A stretch of DNA of 64,000 bases from an uncultured candidatus Porisulfidus sp. Its GTDB lineage: Bacteria; Pseudomonadota; Gammaproteobacteria; Poriferisulfidales; Poriferisulfidaceae. The notes below the pieces were generated by a model, which was given only the letters and a program-made list of their open reading frames with translations, was not told the origin of the DNA and did no database searches. The stretch spans positions 1,091,161 through 1,155,160 of the forward strand of contig OY288106.1 in assembly GCA_958431155.1 (NCBI GenBank), written 5' to 3'. Positions 46,450 to 55,200 of this stretch are shown here, one piece after another. The position numbers and the translations under genes are program-made. Every line of letters begins with the position of its first letter. Position 1 is the first letter of the stretch.

Positions 46450-48030
46450 ATGAGCGAAATCGCTGCCGACGCGCACGACGACCACCACGACTATCACCCC
46501 AGCGGCCTGTGGCGGTGGGTCACCACCACCAACCACAAGGACATCGGCACGCTGTACCTGTGGCTGGCCATGATCATGTTCTTCATCGGTGGCGCGATGG
46601 CACTGGTGATTCGCACCGAACTGTTCTCTCCAGGCCTGCAGTTCGTCGATCCGCAGTTCTTCAACTCGATGACCACGCTGCATGCGCTGGTGATGATCTT
46701 CGGCGTGGTGATGCCCGCCTTTACCGGCCTGGCCAACTGGCAGATCCCCCTGATGGTCGGCGCCACTGACATGGCGCTGCCACGCTTGAACAACTGGAGT
46801 TTCTGGATCCTGCCGTTCGCGTTCACCATGCTGCTGTCGACCCTGTTCATGGACGGCGGCGGACCGGCCGGCGGCTGGACCCTGTATCCCCCGCTCACCC
46901 TGCAGACCGGCGACGCCCTGCCGTTCGTCATTTTCTCTATCCACTTCATGGGCATGTCTTCCATCATGGGCGCGATCAACGTCATCGCCACCATCATCAA
47001 CATGCGCGCGCCGGGCATGCACATGATGAAGATGCCCCTGTTCGTCTGGACTTGGCTCATCACCGCTTTTCTGCTGATTGCCGTGATGCCGGTGCTGGCG
47101 GGCGGCGTCACCATGCTGCTGACCGACAAGTTCTTCGGCACCAGCTTCTTCAATGCGGCCGGCGGCGGCGACCCGGTCATGTTCCAGCACATTTTCTGGT
47201 TCTTCGGCCATCCGGAGGTCTACATCCTGATCCTGCCCTCGTTCGGGGTGGTCTCCAGCATCCTGCCGACCTTCTCCCGCAAGCCGTTGTTCGGCTACAG
47301 CTCGATGGTCTACGCCACCGCCTCGATCGCCTTCCTGTCGTTCGTCGTGTGGGCCCATCACATGTTCACCGTCGGCATGCCGCTGGCCGGCGAATTGTTC
47401 TTCATGTTTGCCACCATGCTGATTGCGGTGCCAACGGGCGTCAAGGTCTTCAACTGGGTTGCCACCATGTGGCGGGGTTCGATGACGTTCGAGACCCCGA
47501 TGCTGTTCGCCATCGGCTTCATCATCATGTTCACCATCGGCGGCTTTTCAGGATTGATGCTGGCAATCGTGCCGGCGGACTTCCAGTACCACGATTCCTA
47601 TTTCGTGGTTGCCCACTTCCACTACGTCTTGGTCCCGGGATCGATTTTCGCGATCATGGCCGCCGTCTACTACTGGCTGCCGAAATGGACCGGCAATCAC
47701 TATCCGGAACGCTTGGGCAAGTGGCACTTCTGGCTATCCACCATCTTCGTCAACCTGACTTTCTTCCCGATGCACTTCGTCGGCCTCGCCGGCATGCCGC
47801 GGCGCATCCCCGACTATGCGCTGCAGTTCGCCGACTACAACATGCTGGCCTCGGTCGGCGCATTCGGCTTCGGCTTCGCGCAGTTGCTGTTCCTGTACAT
47901 CGTGCTGGTGACCATCCGGGGCGGCGAGAAAGCCACGGACCGGGTCTGGGAAGGTGCTGAAGGGCTGGAATGGACCCTACCCTCGCCGCCGCCCTATCAC
48001 AGCTTCACCACACCGCCGGTGATCCGATGA
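46450..48030 (+). CDS. ctaD: Cytochrome c oxidase subunit I, aa3 type
   Basis: 526 aa heme-copper oxidase with 12 helices. It carries the heme a3-CuB centre in WFFGHPEVYILILPSFG (His-Pro-Glu-Val-Tyr crosslink motif), VWAHHMFTVG and the AHFHYVLVPG heme ligands. The N-terminal TTNHKDIGTLYLW is standard. It reduces O2 and pumps protons. A GGAG ribosome binding site precedes the ATG, and the end overlaps the next small gene by four bases. Confidence 0.98.
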   Translation: MSEIAADAHDDHHDYHPSGLWRWVTTTNHKDIGTLYLWLAMIMFFIGGAMALVIRTELFSPGLQFVDPQFFNSMTTLHALVMIFGVVMPAFTGLANWQIPLMVGATDMALPRLNNWSFWILPFAFTMLLSTLFMDGGGPAGGWTLYPPLTLQTGDALPFVIFSIHFMGMSSIMGAINVIATIINMRAPGMHMMKMPLFVWTWLITAFLLIAVMPVLAGGVTMLLTDKFFGTSFFNAAGGGDPVMFQHIFWFFGHPEVYILILPSFGVVSSILPTFSRKPLFGYSSMVYATASIAFLSFVVWAHHMFTVGMPLAGELFFMFATMLIAVPTGVKVFNWVATMWRGSMTFETPMLFAIGFIIMFTIGGFSGLMLAIVPADFQYHDSYFVVAHFHYVLVPGSIFAIMAAVYYWLPKWTGNHYPERLGKWHFWLSTIFVNLTFFPMHFVGLAGMPRRIPDYALQFADYNMLASVGAFGFGFAQLLFLYIVLVTIRGGEKATDRVWEGAEGLEWTLPSPPPYHSFTTPPVIR

Positions 48031-48143
48031 CACAGCCCCAGACGCCCGAGCGCCGTGCCGCGTTGCGAACCGCCTGGATCGTAGGGATCGTCGCCATGGT
48101 GATCTACGTCGGCTTCTACTTCCTGGTGGGAACTGCCGGATGA
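48027..48143 (+). CDS. Small single-helix protein of the cytochrome oxidase cluster, 38 aa
   Basis: A short frame between ctaD and ctaG, below usual ORF-length limits. It begins MTQPQTPERRAALRTAW and continues with one helix, VGIVAMVIYVGFYFLVG. The ATG overlaps the ctaD TGA (ATGA), and its TGA overlaps the ctaG ATG in the same way, which strongly supports translation. Similar tiny 'cytochrome oxidase small assembly' proteins sit here in other proteobacteria. Topology N-in is likely. Confidence 0.8.
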   Translation: MTQPQTPERRAALRTAWIVGIVAMVIYVGFYFLVGTAG

Positions 48144-48688
48144 ACCATCCGCATCGTCGCACGGCGATCCGGCTGGCAGCAGTCTGCGTGCTGATGCTGG
48201 GCTTTTCTTACGCGCTAGTCCCATTGTACGACGCCTTGTGCGACCTCACCGGCCTGTCCGGATCAACCGGTAACCTGACCCAAGCGGCTCCTGCCGCACC
48301 CAAAACCGGAACCGCCATCGAGCGGCAGGTCACCCTGCAGTTCGTCGCAAACGTCGATCGCTCCATGCCTTGGGACATCCGCCCCGACCAGTTCGAGATG
48401 AAGGTCCAGCCCGGACAGACTTATCAGACCGTGTTTCATGCGTACAACCGAACTGCACGGCCCATGACCGGTCAGGCCGTCCCCAGCGTCGCTCCGCAAA
48501 TGGCTGCGCCACACCTGATCAAGCAGGAATGTTTCTGCTTCACCAGCCAGCCGCTCGAGGCCGGTGAGCGTGTTGAAATGCCTTTGATTTTCCGGGTTAG
48601 CGAACGCCTGCCCGAGACCATCGAGACTCTGACCCTGTCGTACACCTTCTTTGACGTCTCCCAGACCTCTGGGACCCAATCAAGTTGA
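48140..48688 (+). CDS. ctaG: Cytochrome c oxidase assembly protein CtaG (Cox11)
   Basis: 182 aa membrane-anchored copper chaperone that delivers CuB to subunit I. One N-terminal helix leads to a periplasmic immunoglobulin-like domain. The copper Cys pair is in KQECFCFTSQPLEAGE. VPLYDALCDLTGLSG and TLSYTFFDV are also family signatures. Translationally coupled to the small upstream gene. Confidence 0.95.
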   Translation: MNHPHRRTAIRLAAVCVLMLGFSYALVPLYDALCDLTGLSGSTGNLTQAAPAAPKTGTAIERQVTLQFVANVDRSMPWDIRPDQFEMKVQPGQTYQTVFHAYNRTARPMTGQAVPSVAPQMAAPHLIKQECFCFTSQPLEAGERVEMPLIFRVSERLPETIETLTLSYTFFDVSQTSGTQSS

Positions 48689-48694
48689 TCTCTC

Positions 48695-49564
48695 ATGTCG
48701 AACCCTACGCTCTACTACATCCCCGAACCCAGTCACTGGCCAATCATCGGTTCCGTCGGCCTGTGCACCGCCCTGGTCGGTGCCGCGCTGATGATGCTGG
48801 GCTCGGCGGCTGGCTCCTGGCTTTTGGCGGCTGGCGTCCTGATCGTGGTGCTCATGATGTTCGGCTGGTTCGGCACCGTAATCAGCGAGAGCGAAAGCGA
48901 AACCTACAACGCACAGGTCGACATGTCGTTTCGTTGGGGGATGTTCTGGTTCATCTTCTCGGAGGTGATGTTCTTCGCCGCCTTCTTCGGTGCCCTCTAC
49001 TACGCCCGCCAGTACTCGCTGCCGTGGCTCGGGGGCGAGGGCCCGGGCATCCTGACCAATACCTACCTGTGGGATGGCTACGAGGCGCTATGGCCCTACA
49101 CCGCGGACGGTCCGGGCGAGATCGGCGGCGGCTTCACCCATATGGCTGCCTGGGGCCTGCCCGCGATCAACACGCTGGTCCTGCTGACCAGCGGCGGCAC
49201 GGTCACCTGGGCGCACCACGCCCTCAAGGCCGGGCACCGGGGACAACTGATCGCCGGGCTGTTTCTGACCGTGGCGCTGGGCTTCCTCTTCATCGGGCTG
49301 CAGGCGATCGAGTACGTGCATGCCTTCACGGAACTCAACCTGACCCTGGGGTCTGGAATCTACGGTTCAACTTTCTTCATGCTGACCGGTTTTCACGGCC
49401 TGCATGTCACGATTGGGGCCCTGATCCTGACCGTCGTGCTGCTTCGCTGCATTTCCGGACATTTCACCCCGAATCGCCACTTCGCCTTCGAAGCGGCCGC
49501 CTGGTACTGGCACTTCGTTGATGTCGTGTGGCTTGGCCTGTTCGTCTTCGTCTACTGGCTGTAA
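48695..49564 (+). CDS. ctaE: Cytochrome c oxidase subunit III
   Basis: 289 aa with seven helices. Motifs are RWGMFWFIFSEVMFFAAFFG, FFMLTGFHGLHVTIG and AAWYWHFVDVVWLGLFVFVY. Subunit III stabilises subunit I and its proton uptake. It starts six bases after ctaG. Confidence 0.97.
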   Translation: MSNPTLYYIPEPSHWPIIGSVGLCTALVGAALMMLGSAAGSWLLAAGVLIVVLMMFGWFGTVISESESETYNAQVDMSFRWGMFWFIFSEVMFFAAFFGALYYARQYSLPWLGGEGPGILTNTYLWDGYEALWPYTADGPGEIGGGFTHMAAWGLPAINTLVLLTSGGTVTWAHHALKAGHRGQLIAGLFLTVALGFLFIGLQAIEYVHAFTELNLTLGSGIYGSTFFMLTGFHGLHVTIGALILTVVLLRCISGHFTPNRHFAFEAAAWYWHFVDVVWLGLFVFVYWL

Positions 49565-49574
49565 CGGTACCGCA

Positions 49575-49784
49575 TCAAGGCCTGGGATGCAGCCCATGCG
49601 GCTCGATCCAGCCCATCCAGCCTGCCAGCAGCAGCAGCAAAAACAGGCCGATCGATAGGCCGATCCGCCAAGTCAGCGCCCGTACGGTGCGGTGGGTCGA
49701 GCCTCGATCCCGCACCAGAAACACCAAGGCCGAGAACAGGCTTGCCAGAATTACCAGCAATAGAATGATCACCAGGAATTTCAT
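49575..49784 (-). CDS. DUF2909 twin-transmembrane protein
   Basis: 69 aa, two hydrophobic helices (FLVIILLLVILASLFSALVF and GLSIGLFLLLLLAGWMGWI) joined by a basic loop RDRGSTHRTVRALTWR. The DUF2909 family often sits near cytochrome oxidase genes. Here it lies on the opposite strand inside the cluster; its start is 21 bp from that of surf1, so the two are divergent. Function unknown. Confidence 0.75.
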   Translation of the reverse strand: MKFLVIILLLVILASLFSALVFLVRDRGSTHRTVRALTWRIGLSIGLFLLLLLAGWMGWIEPHGLHPRP

Positions 49785-49805
49785 TGTGGGCTCCGCCTGA
49801 TCTCC

Positions 49806-50528
49806 ATGCGTCGACTCCGCCCTACACTCCTACTCAGTTTCGCGACCGTCGCGCTGACGGCCATCTTCCTCTCGCTAGGGTTCTGGCAACTGGAACGGGC
49901 CGAACTCCGTCGGGCTCAAGACGAATTGAAACAGGAAAGGGCGCAATTGAGCCCCGTTTATATCACATCCTTTCCCGAGGAATCCCTTGAGGAACTGGCT
50001 GGCCGCCGGATTCGCCTGCGCGGGCACTACCTGCCGTGGCAGTTCCTGCTCGACAACCAGATCCACAACAAACAGCCCGGCTACCACGTGCTCAGTCCTT
50101 TCGAACTCTCCACTTACCAGCAGATCGTGCTGGTCAACCGAGGCTGGGTTCCCGCCAGAGCGGACCGCACCCGATTACCCTCCGTCCCGGTTGATTCTGA
50201 GACCGAGATCCAGCTCGAAGGGATGATCTATCTTCCCCAACCCAACCCGTTCACCGACTTAGAATACCTGCTGGAGGGCCACGGCTGGCCGCAAGTGATT
50301 CAGGGCATTGATTATTCCCGCCTCGCCGAGCGCCTGTCCGAGCTTTCGCTCGTCCCCGCCACGGTTCGGCTCGGCGAGGACCAGCCGCACGGTTATGCGC
50401 GTGCCTGGCCAACCCCTCCGATGAGCGCAGAGAAACATACCGCATACGCCGTTCAATGGTTCGCCATGGCCGGTGCGGTAGTGATTCTGTTTCTGTTGTA
50501 TCTCGTGCGACCGATGCTTCGGGACTAA
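49806..50528 (+). CDS. SURF1 family cytochrome oxidase assembly protein
   Basis: 240 aa. Helices at both ends (LTAIFLSLGFWQLERAE; QWFAMAGAVVILFLLYLVRP) flank a periplasmic domain with the family motifs GRRIRLRGHYLP and LVNRGWVPARADR. SURF1 proteins help place heme A into subunit I. The stop overlaps the next start (TAATG). Confidence 0.92.
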   Translation: MRRLRPTLLLSFATVALTAIFLSLGFWQLERAELRRAQDELKQERAQLSPVYITSFPEESLEELAGRRIRLRGHYLPWQFLLDNQIHNKQPGYHVLSPFELSTYQQIVLVNRGWVPARADRTRLPSVPVDSETEIQLEGMIYLPQPNPFTDLEYLLEGHGWPQVIQGIDYSRLAERLSELSLVPATVRLGEDQPHGYARAWPTPPMSAEKHTAYAVQWFAMAGAVVILFLLYLVRPMLRD

Positions 50529-51115
50529 TGTTTCATCTAGGCGCGCACCCCGAGGCCCGGCGCTTGTTGCGCTCACGTCTCTATCTGCTCGGGCTGGTGC
50601 TGGCGTTCGCCGGCCCCCTGATTGCCTCGGTCGTGCTGTACCACAACCCGCAATTGCGCGGAGACATCGGCGGCAACAACCACGGCTCCCTGATCCTGCC
50701 GCCTCAGCCGCTTGGCCGCAATCTGTTCCGGCTCCCCGATCAGCCTCCACGCTGGACCCTGCTCTATCACGCCCGAGCCGAGGCCTGCAGTCTCGACTGT
50801 GAAGCCACCCTCTTCATGATGCGGCAAGTTCATAAATCCCTGGGGTCCAAACGCAATCGGGCACAAGTCCTGATCCTGCTCGAACACTCGGGACTGCATG
50901 GAAACTATGCACCGATGCTGAGACACTTCAGCCCGGACCAGGTGCGGGTTTCCCCCGAAACCCTCGATCTGAGCGCGCTGGACGACCAACCCGGCGACAC
51001 CCTGTTCATTGTCGATCCTCTGGGCAACCTGCTGATGTACTACGACAACCAGGCCACTTCCAAGGGAATACTGGCTGACCTCAAACGCCTGCTGTCCGCT
51101 TCCCGGATCGGCTGA
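50528..51115 (+). CDS. Sco-like thioredoxin-fold membrane protein
   Basis: 195 aa. One N-terminal helix (LYLLGLVLAFAGPLIASVVL) anchors a thioredoxin-like periplasmic domain. A CSLDC motif (CxxxC) follows WTLLYHARAEA, as in Sco proteins that insert CuA, and FIVDPLGNLLMYY matches their late strand. The copper-binding His that normally precedes that strand is not obvious. It is coupled to surf1 by one overlapping base. Confidence 0.7.
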   Translation: MFHLGAHPEARRLLRSRLYLLGLVLAFAGPLIASVVLYHNPQLRGDIGGNNHGSLILPPQPLGRNLFRLPDQPPRWTLLYHARAEACSLDCEATLFMMRQVHKSLGSKRNRAQVLILLEHSGLHGNYAPMLRHFSPDQVRVSPETLDLSALDDQPGDTLFIVDPLGNLLMYYDNQATSKGILADLKRLLSASRIG

Positions 51116-51120
51116 CTTCG

Positions 51121-52122
51121 ATGTTACTCTGCCGCCTTCTGTCGCTGACCGTGGCACTGACATTCATTGTGGTGGTGGTCGGCGCCTTCGTGAGATTGAC
51201 CGATGCCGGGCTCGGATGCCCGGACTGGCCGGGATGCTACGGGCATCTCGCATCGCTGCCGGAAACCGGGCAGGAAATTGCAGCGGCGCAGGCGCAGGAT
51301 CCGCGCGGAATGTACGATGCAGGCAAAGCTTCCCGCGAGATGCTGCACCGGTACCTGGCCGGCGCGCTCGGCCTGCTGATCCTGGCACTAACCGTCCTGT
51401 GCCGAACCCGGCTGGGCAGCGCCCATCTTGCGCGCGGCACGACGGCACTGCTTGCATTGGTCGTGCTGCAGGCATTGCTCGGCATGTGGACCGTCACCCT
51501 GCAGTTGAAGCCCCTGGTCGTGACCCTGCACCTGCTGGGAGGATTCGCCACCCTGGGCCTGGTGTGGTGGCTTCTTTTGCGCTCCCACGATTGGCCTCGC
51601 CCGACATCCTCGGCTCCGCCGCGTTCTCTCCGATATCTGTATGCCGCCGCGCTGGCCGGACTCGTCGTGCAGATCGCCCTGGGAGGCTGGACCAGTTCCA
51701 ACTACGCCGCCCTTGCCTGTCCCGATTTCCCCACCTGCCGGGAGCAATGGTGGCCTGCCGGCATGGATTTCTCCGAGGCCTTCGTGCTGTGGCGCGGGCT
51801 GGGCATTGACTACGAATACGGGGTGCTGGACAGCCCGGCACGGACGGCGATCCATGTCACACATCGAATCGGGGCTGTTGTTGCCGCCATGCTGATTCTG
51901 GCTCTGGCGGTCGCGTCCATCCGAAGCCGGCTCAGCGCATGGCGCATCAGCGGTTTCATCCTCATTATGCTGCTGACCGTCCAGATCTCCCTAGGCATCG
52001 GCAACGTCGTCCTGCAACTTCCGCTCGCCGTCGCCGTCGCACACAATGCCTTTGCAGCAATCCTGCTGCTGGCGATGCTCACTCAGGGACGGCTCCTGCT
52101 TGATTGCGGGGCCGATCCATGA
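51121..52122 (+). CDS. ctaA: Heme A synthase
   Basis: 333 aa, eight helices, COX15/CtaA family; hydroxylates heme O to heme A. Visible motifs are VGAFVRLTDAGLGCPDWPGCYG, HRYLAGALGL-like (LHRYLAGALGLL), LGGWTSSNYAALACPDFP and HVTHRIGAVVAAM, giving the His heme ligands and the Cys pairs. Overlaps ctaB by four bases. Confidence 0.95.
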   Translation: MLLCRLLSLTVALTFIVVVVGAFVRLTDAGLGCPDWPGCYGHLASLPETGQEIAAAQAQDPRGMYDAGKASREMLHRYLAGALGLLILALTVLCRTRLGSAHLARGTTALLALVVLQALLGMWTVTLQLKPLVVTLHLLGGFATLGLVWWLLLRSHDWPRPTSSAPPRSLRYLYAAALAGLVVQIALGGWTSSNYAALACPDFPTCREQWWPAGMDFSEAFVLWRGLGIDYEYGVLDSPARTAIHVTHRIGAVVAAMLILALAVASIRSRLSAWRISGFILIMLLTVQISLGIGNVVLQLPLAVAVAHNAFAAILLLAMLTQGRLLLDCGADP

Positions 52123-53003
52123 CCCAAGCTCCCTCCTGGCGCGACTACTGGGAGGTTACCAAGCCGCGTGTGGTCGCGTTGATGACGTTCACCGCGCTGA
52201 TCGGCATGGTCCTGGCCGACCCCCTGATGCAGGTGCCGCTGAAAATGCTATACGGTGCGGTCGGCATCACTCTCATGGCGGCGGCGGCGGCGGCCATCAA
52301 CCAGATCGCCGACCAGCACGTCGATGCCCAGATGGACCGCACGCGGGCCCGGCCCCTGCCGCGTGGCTCGCTGCGCACTTCCCAAGTGCTTGGGTTTGCG
52401 GCCCTGCTTGGCATGGGCGGATTCGGGCTGCTGTTCGGGCTGGTCAACATGCTGACGGCCTGGCTGACGCTGGGCTCCCTGATCGGGTATGCGCTGATCT
52501 ACACTCTCTACCTGAAGCGCGCCACTCCCCAGAACATCGTGATCGGAGGAGCCGCCGGCGCTACGCCTCCCCTGCTCGGCTGGACCGCGGTGACCGGCAG
52601 CATCGAAGCCGGTGCTCTGGTCCTGTTTCTGATCATCTTCGTGTGGACGCCGCCGCATTTCTGGGCACTCGCCCTGCACCGCAAGGAGGACTACGCGAAA
52701 GCCGATGTTCCGATGCTTCCGGTGACTCACGGCGACAGTTATACCCGGCTGCAGATCACGCTATATACCCTGCTGCTCACCGCGACGAGCATGCTGCCAT
52801 TCGTCATCCAGTTGTCTAGCTGGGTGTACCTGATCGGCGCCCTCGTCCTGAACGGAATTTTTCTGGCTTATGCGATCCGGATGCAGAAAGAAGCCAGCAA
52901 CCGGCTCGCCATGCCGACCTTCACCTATTCGATCATCTACCTGATGGGGCTGTTCACGCTGTTACTCCTGGATCGGTACCTAGGACTGTTCCAAGTGATC
53001 TGA
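52119..53003 (+). CDS. ctaB: Protoheme IX farnesyltransferase (heme O synthase)
   Basis: 294 aa UbiA-family enzyme with about nine helices. It attaches farnesyl to heme B. The first prenyl-binding motif is INQIADQHVDAQMDRTRARP and the second is LYLKRATPQNIVIGG. The ATG overlaps the ctaA stop. It ends the oxidase cluster. Confidence 0.96.
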   Translation: MTQAPSWRDYWEVTKPRVVALMTFTALIGMVLADPLMQVPLKMLYGAVGITLMAAAAAAINQIADQHVDAQMDRTRARPLPRGSLRTSQVLGFAALLGMGGFGLLFGLVNMLTAWLTLGSLIGYALIYTLYLKRATPQNIVIGGAAGATPPLLGWTAVTGSIEAGALVLFLIIFVWTPPHFWALALHRKEDYAKADVPMLPVTHGDSYTRLQITLYTLLLTATSMLPFVIQLSSWVYLIGALVLNGIFLAYAIRMQKEASNRLAMPTFTYSIIYLMGLFTLLLLDRYLGLFQVI

Positions 53004-53071
53004 AAATTATTCTCGAGTCACCTGTCACCAGAATTTGCTCCTGTTGTTGGAGTCAAATAAACCAAAAGCCC

Positions 53072-53106
53072 TATAATTGTTAAGAGAGGTCATTCCTCGG
53101 AGAAAC
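53072..53106 (+). promoter_or_regulatory. Promoter of def
   Basis: TATAAT at 53072-53077 is 30 bases ahead of the def ATG. TTGGAG (53047-53052) is a possible -35 at 19 bp, a long spacing. The 103-bp gap after ctaB is AT-rich and marks a new transcription unit. Confidence 0.5.
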
Positions 53107-53652
53107 ATGGCAAAACTTGAAGTCCTCTGCTTTCCGGACCCGCGCCTGCGCACGGTAGCCAAGCCCGTTGCCGAAGTAACGGACGAGACCCGGCGCATTG
53201 CCTCCGACATGCTGGAGACCATGTACGACGAATTCGGGATCGGCCTGGCGGCCGTCCAGGTCAACATCCCGCAACGCATCGTGGTGATCGACCTCAGCGA
53301 GGACGGCAGCGAGCCGATGTGCCTGATCAATCCGGAAATCCTCGAGACCGAAGGCACCGAGGAAATGGAAGAGGGCTGCCTGTCGGTCCCGGAATTCCGG
53401 GCACTGGTGCAACGCGCCGAGAAAATCCGTTGCCGCGCCCTGAACGAGAACGGTGAGGAATTCGAGATCGAGGCCGACGGCCTGCTTGCCGTCTGCATCC
53501 AGCACGAAATCGACCATCTCAACGGAAAATTGTTCGTCGACTACCTCTCGCCTTTCAAGCGCGAACGCGTGGCCGAAAAACTACGGAAACTGTCGCGCAC
53601 CGGGCAGCTTCCGAAGCGGACCCAACGTCCGGAGTCCTACATTCACGCCTGA
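53107..53652 (+). CDS. def: Peptide deformylase
   Basis: 181 aa metallo-hydrolase that removes the formyl group from nascent proteins. All three motifs are present: [20 protein letters not shown] and [12 protein letters not shown] (HExxH plus the Cys ligand). The ATG at 53107 starts [20 protein letters not shown]. It precedes fmt by ten bases. Confidence 0.98.
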   Translation: MAKLEVLCFPDPRLRTVAKPVAEVTDETRRIASDMLETMYDEFGIGLAAVQVNIPQRIVVIDLSEDGSEPMCLINPEILETEGTEEMEEGCLSVPEFRALVQRAEKIRCRALNENGEEFEIEADGLLAVCIQHEIDHLNGKLFVDYLSPFKRERVAEKLRKLSRTGQLPKRTQRPESYIHA

Positions 53653-53662
53653 TCCCCATGCC

Positions 53663-54595
53663 GTGGCCCCCCTGCGGCTGATTTTCGCCGGTAGCGGATC
53701 CTTCGGCGCTGTGGCGCTTGAGGGCCTGCAAACTAGCAGCCATACCCTCTGCGCGGTGCTGTCGCGGCCGGACCGGCCAGCCGGCCGGCACCTGAAGTTG
53801 CGCCCCACTCCCGTCTCGGAAATCGCCTTGGGTACCGGCTTGCCGCTGCTGCGGCCGGACACACTGGACGCCTCGGTACGCGACGAACTTGCGTCGCACC
53901 AGGCGGATGCCCTGGTAGTGGCGGATTTCGGACGACTGATTCCCGAATCCTGGCTTCGGCTGTGCCCAGGCGGCAGCCTGAATATCCATGCGTCGTTGCT
54001 GCCGCGATGGCGCGGAGCGGCACCGATAGCGCGTGCTATCGAAGCCGGTGATTCAACAGGCGGCTGCACCATCATGCTCATGGATGCGGGATTGGATACC
54101 GGCGACATCCTGGCTCAGGAATCCATTCCTTTCACTTCTGACCAGACTGCGGCCTCGGCCCGAGTCCGGCTGGCCCCGTTGGGCGTCAATCTACTGTTGC
54201 GGTACCTGTCCGACTTCGATCCGAAGCACCCGGCACGACAAGCACAGGACGAGGCGCTGGCCTGTCACGCGCCTGCCCTCCGCAAGGATCAGGCTCCTAT
54301 CGATTGGAGCAATCCGGCCAGTCGAATCGCCGCCAAGATCCGCGCTTTCAATCCTCATCCGGTCGCTACCACCCGCTGTGGCGACGAAACCCTGCGACTG
54401 TGGCAGGCGCAAGCGCACTCGACGCGAACCGCCGAGCCGGCAGGTAAGGTGTTGCGTTGCGATCGCACCGGCTTGTGGGTCGCGTGCGGTGAGGGACAGG
54501 TTCAGATCGCCGAGTTGCAGCGGGCCGGTGGGCGGCGGATGCCCGCGCAGGACTTCTGCAATGCCCGTCCCCTGACGGGTCTGAAACTTGCGTGA
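53663..54595 (+). CDS. fmt: Methionyl-tRNA formyltransferase
   Basis: 310 aa (E. coli 315). It formylates initiator Met-tRNA using 10-formyl-THF. Motifs are RLIFAGSGSFGAVALEGL, LNIHASLLPRWRGAAPIARA and LMDAGLDTGDILAQ. The start is GTG at 53663, inferred because homologues begin at this point; no strong ribosome binding site is visible. ADFGRLIP replaces the usual AYG..LP. rsmB, often next, is missing. Confidence 0.93.
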   Translation: MAPLRLIFAGSGSFGAVALEGLQTSSHTLCAVLSRPDRPAGRHLKLRPTPVSEIALGTGLPLLRPDTLDASVRDELASHQADALVVADFGRLIPESWLRLCPGGSLNIHASLLPRWRGAAPIARAIEAGDSTGGCTIMLMDAGLDTGDILAQESIPFTSDQTAASARVRLAPLGVNLLLRYLSDFDPKHPARQAQDEALACHAPALRKDQAPIDWSNPASRIAAKIRAFNPHPVATTRCGDETLRLWQAQAHSTRTAEPAGKVLRCDRTGLWVACGEGQVQIAELQRAGGRRMPAQDFCNARPLTGLKLA

Positions 54596-54648
54596 CAGGA
54601 TGCCGAGGTTGCTACACTACGGAATATTTTGGGACACCGAAACCCTCT

Positions 54649-55200
54649 ATGCGCACATTCTGGCTTCCGCTGCTGCTTTTCGGCACACTGCTGTGCATCA
54701 GTCCAGCCTGGGCGGAGTTGGTTCTGGCCTCCGTCACGAGCCATCAGGCCGCGCAGACCGTGCTGCTGGACCTGGAACTGGAAATCGATGATTCCAGATC
54801 CGAGATTCCACGCGCGCTTTTGCGCGGGGAAGTCTGGCTGGAAGTCGAAATCACCCTGGCTCAAAAGCGCCCCCTGTTCGGCCATCAACCGGTCGGCCGC
54901 CTTCATATCCTCCAGCGCCTCTCGTATGATCCCCTGCACAACGTCTACCAGGTCGCCCGCGTCAATCAGCGGGAACAGCAGACTTTCCCGAATCTGGCCG
55001 ATGCCTTGTCCCGGTTTCGGGTGCTGAACGCCATACCGGTCACACGCCTCGACTGGCTACTGCCGGAACTTGAGCAGTACCAGGGTGAAATACAGGCACG
55101 CCTCTACGCCAACCCGATTCCTATGGCTCCCTCGATCGGGTCGGCCCGAAGCCAGCCTCTGGACTGGCAAAGCGGAGCAGTCCGATGGCACCTGCCCTGA
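54649..55200 (+). CDS. DUF4390 periplasmic protein
   Basis: 183 aa. A signal peptide (MRTFWLPLLLFGTLLCISPA) is followed by a small beta-rich domain (LLRGEVWLEVEITLAQKRPL; LSYDPLHNVYQV). DUF4390 genes typically lie between the fmt region and an NtrY-like kinase, as here. It overlaps the kinase start by 16 bases. Function unknown; perhaps a periplasmic partner of the kinase. Confidence 0.8.
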   Translation: MRTFWLPLLLFGTLLCISPAWAELVLASVTSHQAAQTVLLDLELEIDDSRSEIPRALLRGEVWLEVEITLAQKRPLFGHQPVGRLHILQRLSYDPLHNVYQVARVNQREQQTFPNLADALSRFRVLNAIPVTRLDWLLPELEQYQGEIQARLYANPIPMAPSIGSARSQPLDWQSGAVRWHLP

